Source: Treponema sp. UBA4307 (GTDB taxonomy: Bacteria; Spirochaetota; Spirochaetia; Treponematales; Treponemataceae). From it: a stretch of 7,617 bases of DNA. The notes beneath the pieces were generated by a model. It was not told the origin of the DNA. It ran no database searches and saw nothing but the letters and a program-made list of their open reading frames with translations. The position numbers and the translations under genes were made by a program. Positions 6,215 through 7,617 of this stretch are shown here, one piece after another (positions within the stretch are counted from its first letter, which is position 1; each line of letters opens with the position of its first letter). Location of the stretch: NCBI GenBank assembly GCA_002394685.1, contig DGUP01000042.1, forward strand, positions 1 through 7,617, given 5' to 3'.

Positions 6215-6253
6215 ATGAAAGAGGAAAAAAATGTAGTGACACAATCAGAATGA
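6215..6253 (+). pseudogene. Truncated gene start (12 codons) with a strong ribosome binding site
   Basis: AGAGGAG (6201-6207) lies seven bases before ATG 6215, one of the best ribosome binding sites in the window. The frame nevertheless ends after M-K-E-E-K-N-V-V-T-Q-S-E at TGA 6251-6253. In the next frame the sequence 6252-6302 continues as D-S-Q-I-Y-Y-S-V-L-N-P-K-S-V-F-A-G before TGA 6303-6305, which also reads like protein. A single frameshift near 6250 would join both parts into a peptide of about 29 residues. I infer either a broken gene that once followed a LlaJI-type nuclease gene, or a small translated ORF. No family is recognised. Confidence 0.35.
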
Positions 6254-6322
6254 TTCTCAGATATATTATTCCGTCTTAAATCCTAAAAGTGTGTTTGCTG
6301 GCTGATTTTTTTTTGTGCAAAC

Positions 6323-6351
6323 TTGACGTTTAACAAATTTGGTCTTAAAAT
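6323..6351 (+). promoter_or_regulatory. Promoter of the LacI-family gene
   Basis: TTGACG at 6323-6328 and TAAAAT at 6346-6351 each match five of six consensus positions of a housekeeping sigma-70-type promoter, with an ideal 17-base spacer. Transcription should begin at about 6358, leaving an untranslated leader of about 65 bases before the gene at 6424. Confidence 0.65.
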
Positions 6352-6356
6352 ATGGT

Positions 6357-6376
6357 CTATCAACGTGAGTTGATAG
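6357..6376. promoter_or_regulatory. Operator-like palindrome at the transcription start of the LacI-family gene
   Basis: CTATCAAC (6357-6364) and GTTGATAG (6369-6376) are perfect 8-bp inverted arms around GTGA. The position over the predicted transcription start and the 20-bp size suit a LacI-family operator, so self-repression is the natural inference. A third ATCAAC lies at 6381-6386; it could pair with GTTGAT (6369-6374) to form a second, overlapping site or a competing RNA hairpin. Confidence 0.5.
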
Positions 6377-6423
6377 TTTAATCAACAATTGTAAATAATT
6401 AAAAAAATTGTACGGAAGAAGAG

Positions 6424-7458
6424 ATGAAATCGGAAAAAGTACCAACAAAGACAATCACTCAAAATGATGTTGCAAAAGAGGCCGGTGTTACAAGAAGTAT
6501 GGTTTCCTATGTAATCAACGGAAATTCTGACCGGTCTGTGGCTCCTGCTACTAAAAGACGCATTCTGGATGCAATAGAAAAACTCGGTTACAGACCAAAT
6601 AAAGCAGCTCAGGCCCTTCAGCAGGGAGATGTAGAATTTGCCAGTAACCGTATTGGAGTAGTTCTTTGCAATGCCCAGGTCTTTTCCCGTCCGTATTATG
6701 CAGATATTTTGTCTGGCATTCACACTGCTGCCCATGAAAATAATTATCATGTTACTTTCATCCGCTTTTTTGAGGAGTTGAAGGATCCTGTTCTTTTTAA
6801 CGAACTTATCCATCCTGAGGAAGTTGGGGGACTTATTCTTGTTTCCCTTGATCAGTGTCTTGCTCAGGAAGATGACAGAAAGATAATCGACCGTATTAAG
6901 GAAAGAGTTCCTAATGTAGTTTGTGTTGAATGGCAGTATGATGGTTTGTGCAGCATTGGTTTTGACCGCCTTCTCACTGCTCAGAAAGCCTGTGACTATC
7001 TTTTCACAAAGGGAATTACTGATATTGCCTATATTGGGGAAGTAGATGACCGTATCAGCGGAGTAGAGAGGTCTTTTTCTAACCATGGGAAAAATCCACT
7101 TGAACTGAAAACTGAAGCTGCATATACAGTTCCTTCCGGTTACAGTGCTGCAAAAAAGTTCCTTGAAGAAAATAAACTTCCCCAGGGATTTGTCTGCGGT
7201 TCAGATGAAGTTGCTTTTGGGGTAATGTGCTGGCTTAACGAAAATAAAATCGACATTCCGGGGCAGGTTGCTGTAATTTCAATTGATAACATTGAAATGA
7301 GCGGATATACAAATCCTCCGTTGACAACAATGAATGTGCAGAAGGTTTCCATGGGAGCCAAGGCAGTGGAGATGATTGTTCAGAATAAGGGAAAGGCTGA
7401 AATCGAAGCAATCGATATTACACTGCCAACAAGTATTGTAGAACGAAAATCTGTTTAG
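6424..7458 (+). CDS. LacI-family transcriptional regulator
   Basis: The 344-residue protein has the usual size and layout of LacI/GalR repressors. The N-terminal helix-turn-helix is at residues 11-33 (I-T-Q-N-D-V-A-K-E-A-G-V-T-R-S-M-V-S-Y-V-I-N-G). The hinge region follows at G55-Y-R-P-N-K-A-A-Q-A-L-Q, then the sugar-binding-protein-like effector domain (from N-R-I-G-V-V-L, with R-P-Y-Y-A-D-I-L and later V-I-S-I-D-N-I-E-M-S and P-P-L-T-T-M-N-V). Departures from the consensus are V-S-Y instead of V-S-R in the recognition region and glutamine where the hinge helix often has arginine or serine. ATG 6424 is preceded by GGAAG (6414-6418) and follows its own promoter. An intrinsic terminator lies just after the gene, so it is a single-gene transcript. 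It probably controls sugar uptake or use, but the effector and target genes cannot be seen here. Confidence 0.93.
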   Translation: MKSEKVPTKTITQNDVAKEAGVTRSMVSYVINGNSDRSVAPATKRRILDAIEKLGYRPNKAAQALQQGDVEFASNRIGVVLCNAQVFSRPYYADILSGIHTAAHENNYHVTFIRFFEELKDPVLFNELIHPEEVGGLILVSLDQCLAQEDDRKIIDRIKERVPNVVCVEWQYDGLCSIGFDRLLTAQKACDYLFTKGITDIAYIGEVDDRISGVERSFSNHGKNPLELKTEAAYTVPSGYSAAKKFLEENKLPQGFVCGSDEVAFGVMCWLNENKIDIPGQVAVISIDNIEMSGYTNPPLTTMNVQKVSMGAKAVEMIVQNKGKAEIEAIDITLPTSIVERKSV

Positions 7459-7480
7459 GTGATTTTGATTCAGTTTTATG

Positions 7481-7527
7481 AAAGACGGTTTTTCCTTGAA
7501 GGAAAGGGCCGTCTTTTCTTTTTTTAA
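7481..7527 (+). terminator. Intrinsic terminator after the LacI-family gene
   Basis: AAAGACGG (7481-7488) pairs with CCGTCTTT (7509-7516). Inside it TTTCC (7491-7495) pairs with GGAAA (7501-7505), and a T-rich run continues to 7525. It starts 22 bases after the stop codon. This is a typical Rho-independent terminator on the + strand. Confidence 0.88.
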
Positions 7528-7617
7528 AGCAGTATTTTACAAGTGGATTTTGGATAAAAAAATGGCTTAACATCATTTAAATTAAAAGTAGAAATTGTAA
7601 TTTACTGTCATTTAATT
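7528..7617. other. AT-rich intergenic end of the window
   Basis: No reading frame, hairpin or convincing promoter is visible. The stretch is very AT-rich and probably holds the upstream region of the next gene outside the window. Confidence 0.4.

Noticed and set aside
6382..7086. Long reverse-strand open frame (234 codons)
   Set aside because: It lies opposite the confident LacI-family gene and its translation shows no family features.

Overview
The window is a defence-rich accessory region of a low-to-moderate GC bacterium. The tight gene packing, the AT-rich base composition and the LacI-type regulator with a TTGACG/TAAAAT promoter fit a host-associated Spirochaete (Treponema-like) or a Firmicute. 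I lean towards Treponema, but only from general impression. No rRNA, tRNA, CRISPR array or transposase was seen.

Left part (1-3922): a restriction operon of the LlaJI/McrBC type. It starts with the C-terminal 125 residues of a McrB-like AAA+ motor whose beginning lies outside the window. An 89-bp gap follows that carries three consecutive inverted repeats, each with a 7-nt spacer. Next is a LlaJI-family nuclease subunit with a complete PD-(D/E)XK site (D377, D395-G-K397), followed with a 4-base ATGA overlap by a KAP-family P-loop NTPase. The overlap suggests that the KAP protein is made together with the nuclease, perhaps as a third subunit. The cognate DNA methyltransferase(s), if present, must lie upstream of position 1.

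Middle part (3943-5330): a Fic-family AMP-transferase-like protein with an intact catalytic motif, an N-terminal self-inhibitory motif and a C-terminal winged helix. It overlaps by 4 bases a MutT-like Nudix hydrolase. Base composition jumps from AT-rich (KAP) to clearly GC-richer (Fic and especially Nudix), so this pair probably has another origin.

Right-middle part (5331-6305): a rearranged zone. An intact 256-codon reading frame joins the N-terminal (inhibitory) domain of a different Fic protein to a near-copy of the last 127 residues of the LlaJI-type nuclease at 468-2537. The copied DNA (2152-2534 and 5808-6190) is the same length without gaps and has sharp borders. After it come a strong ribosome binding site and a 12-codon start of a gene that is cut short. 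This is either a scar from a second LlaJI-type operon or a new small protein that carries a free Fic-inhibitory domain on a restriction-complex domain.

Right end (6323-7617): a self-contained LacI-family regulator unit with a good promoter, an operator-like palindrome at the expected transcription start, the gene, and a clear intrinsic terminator. The regulated genes are not in the window.
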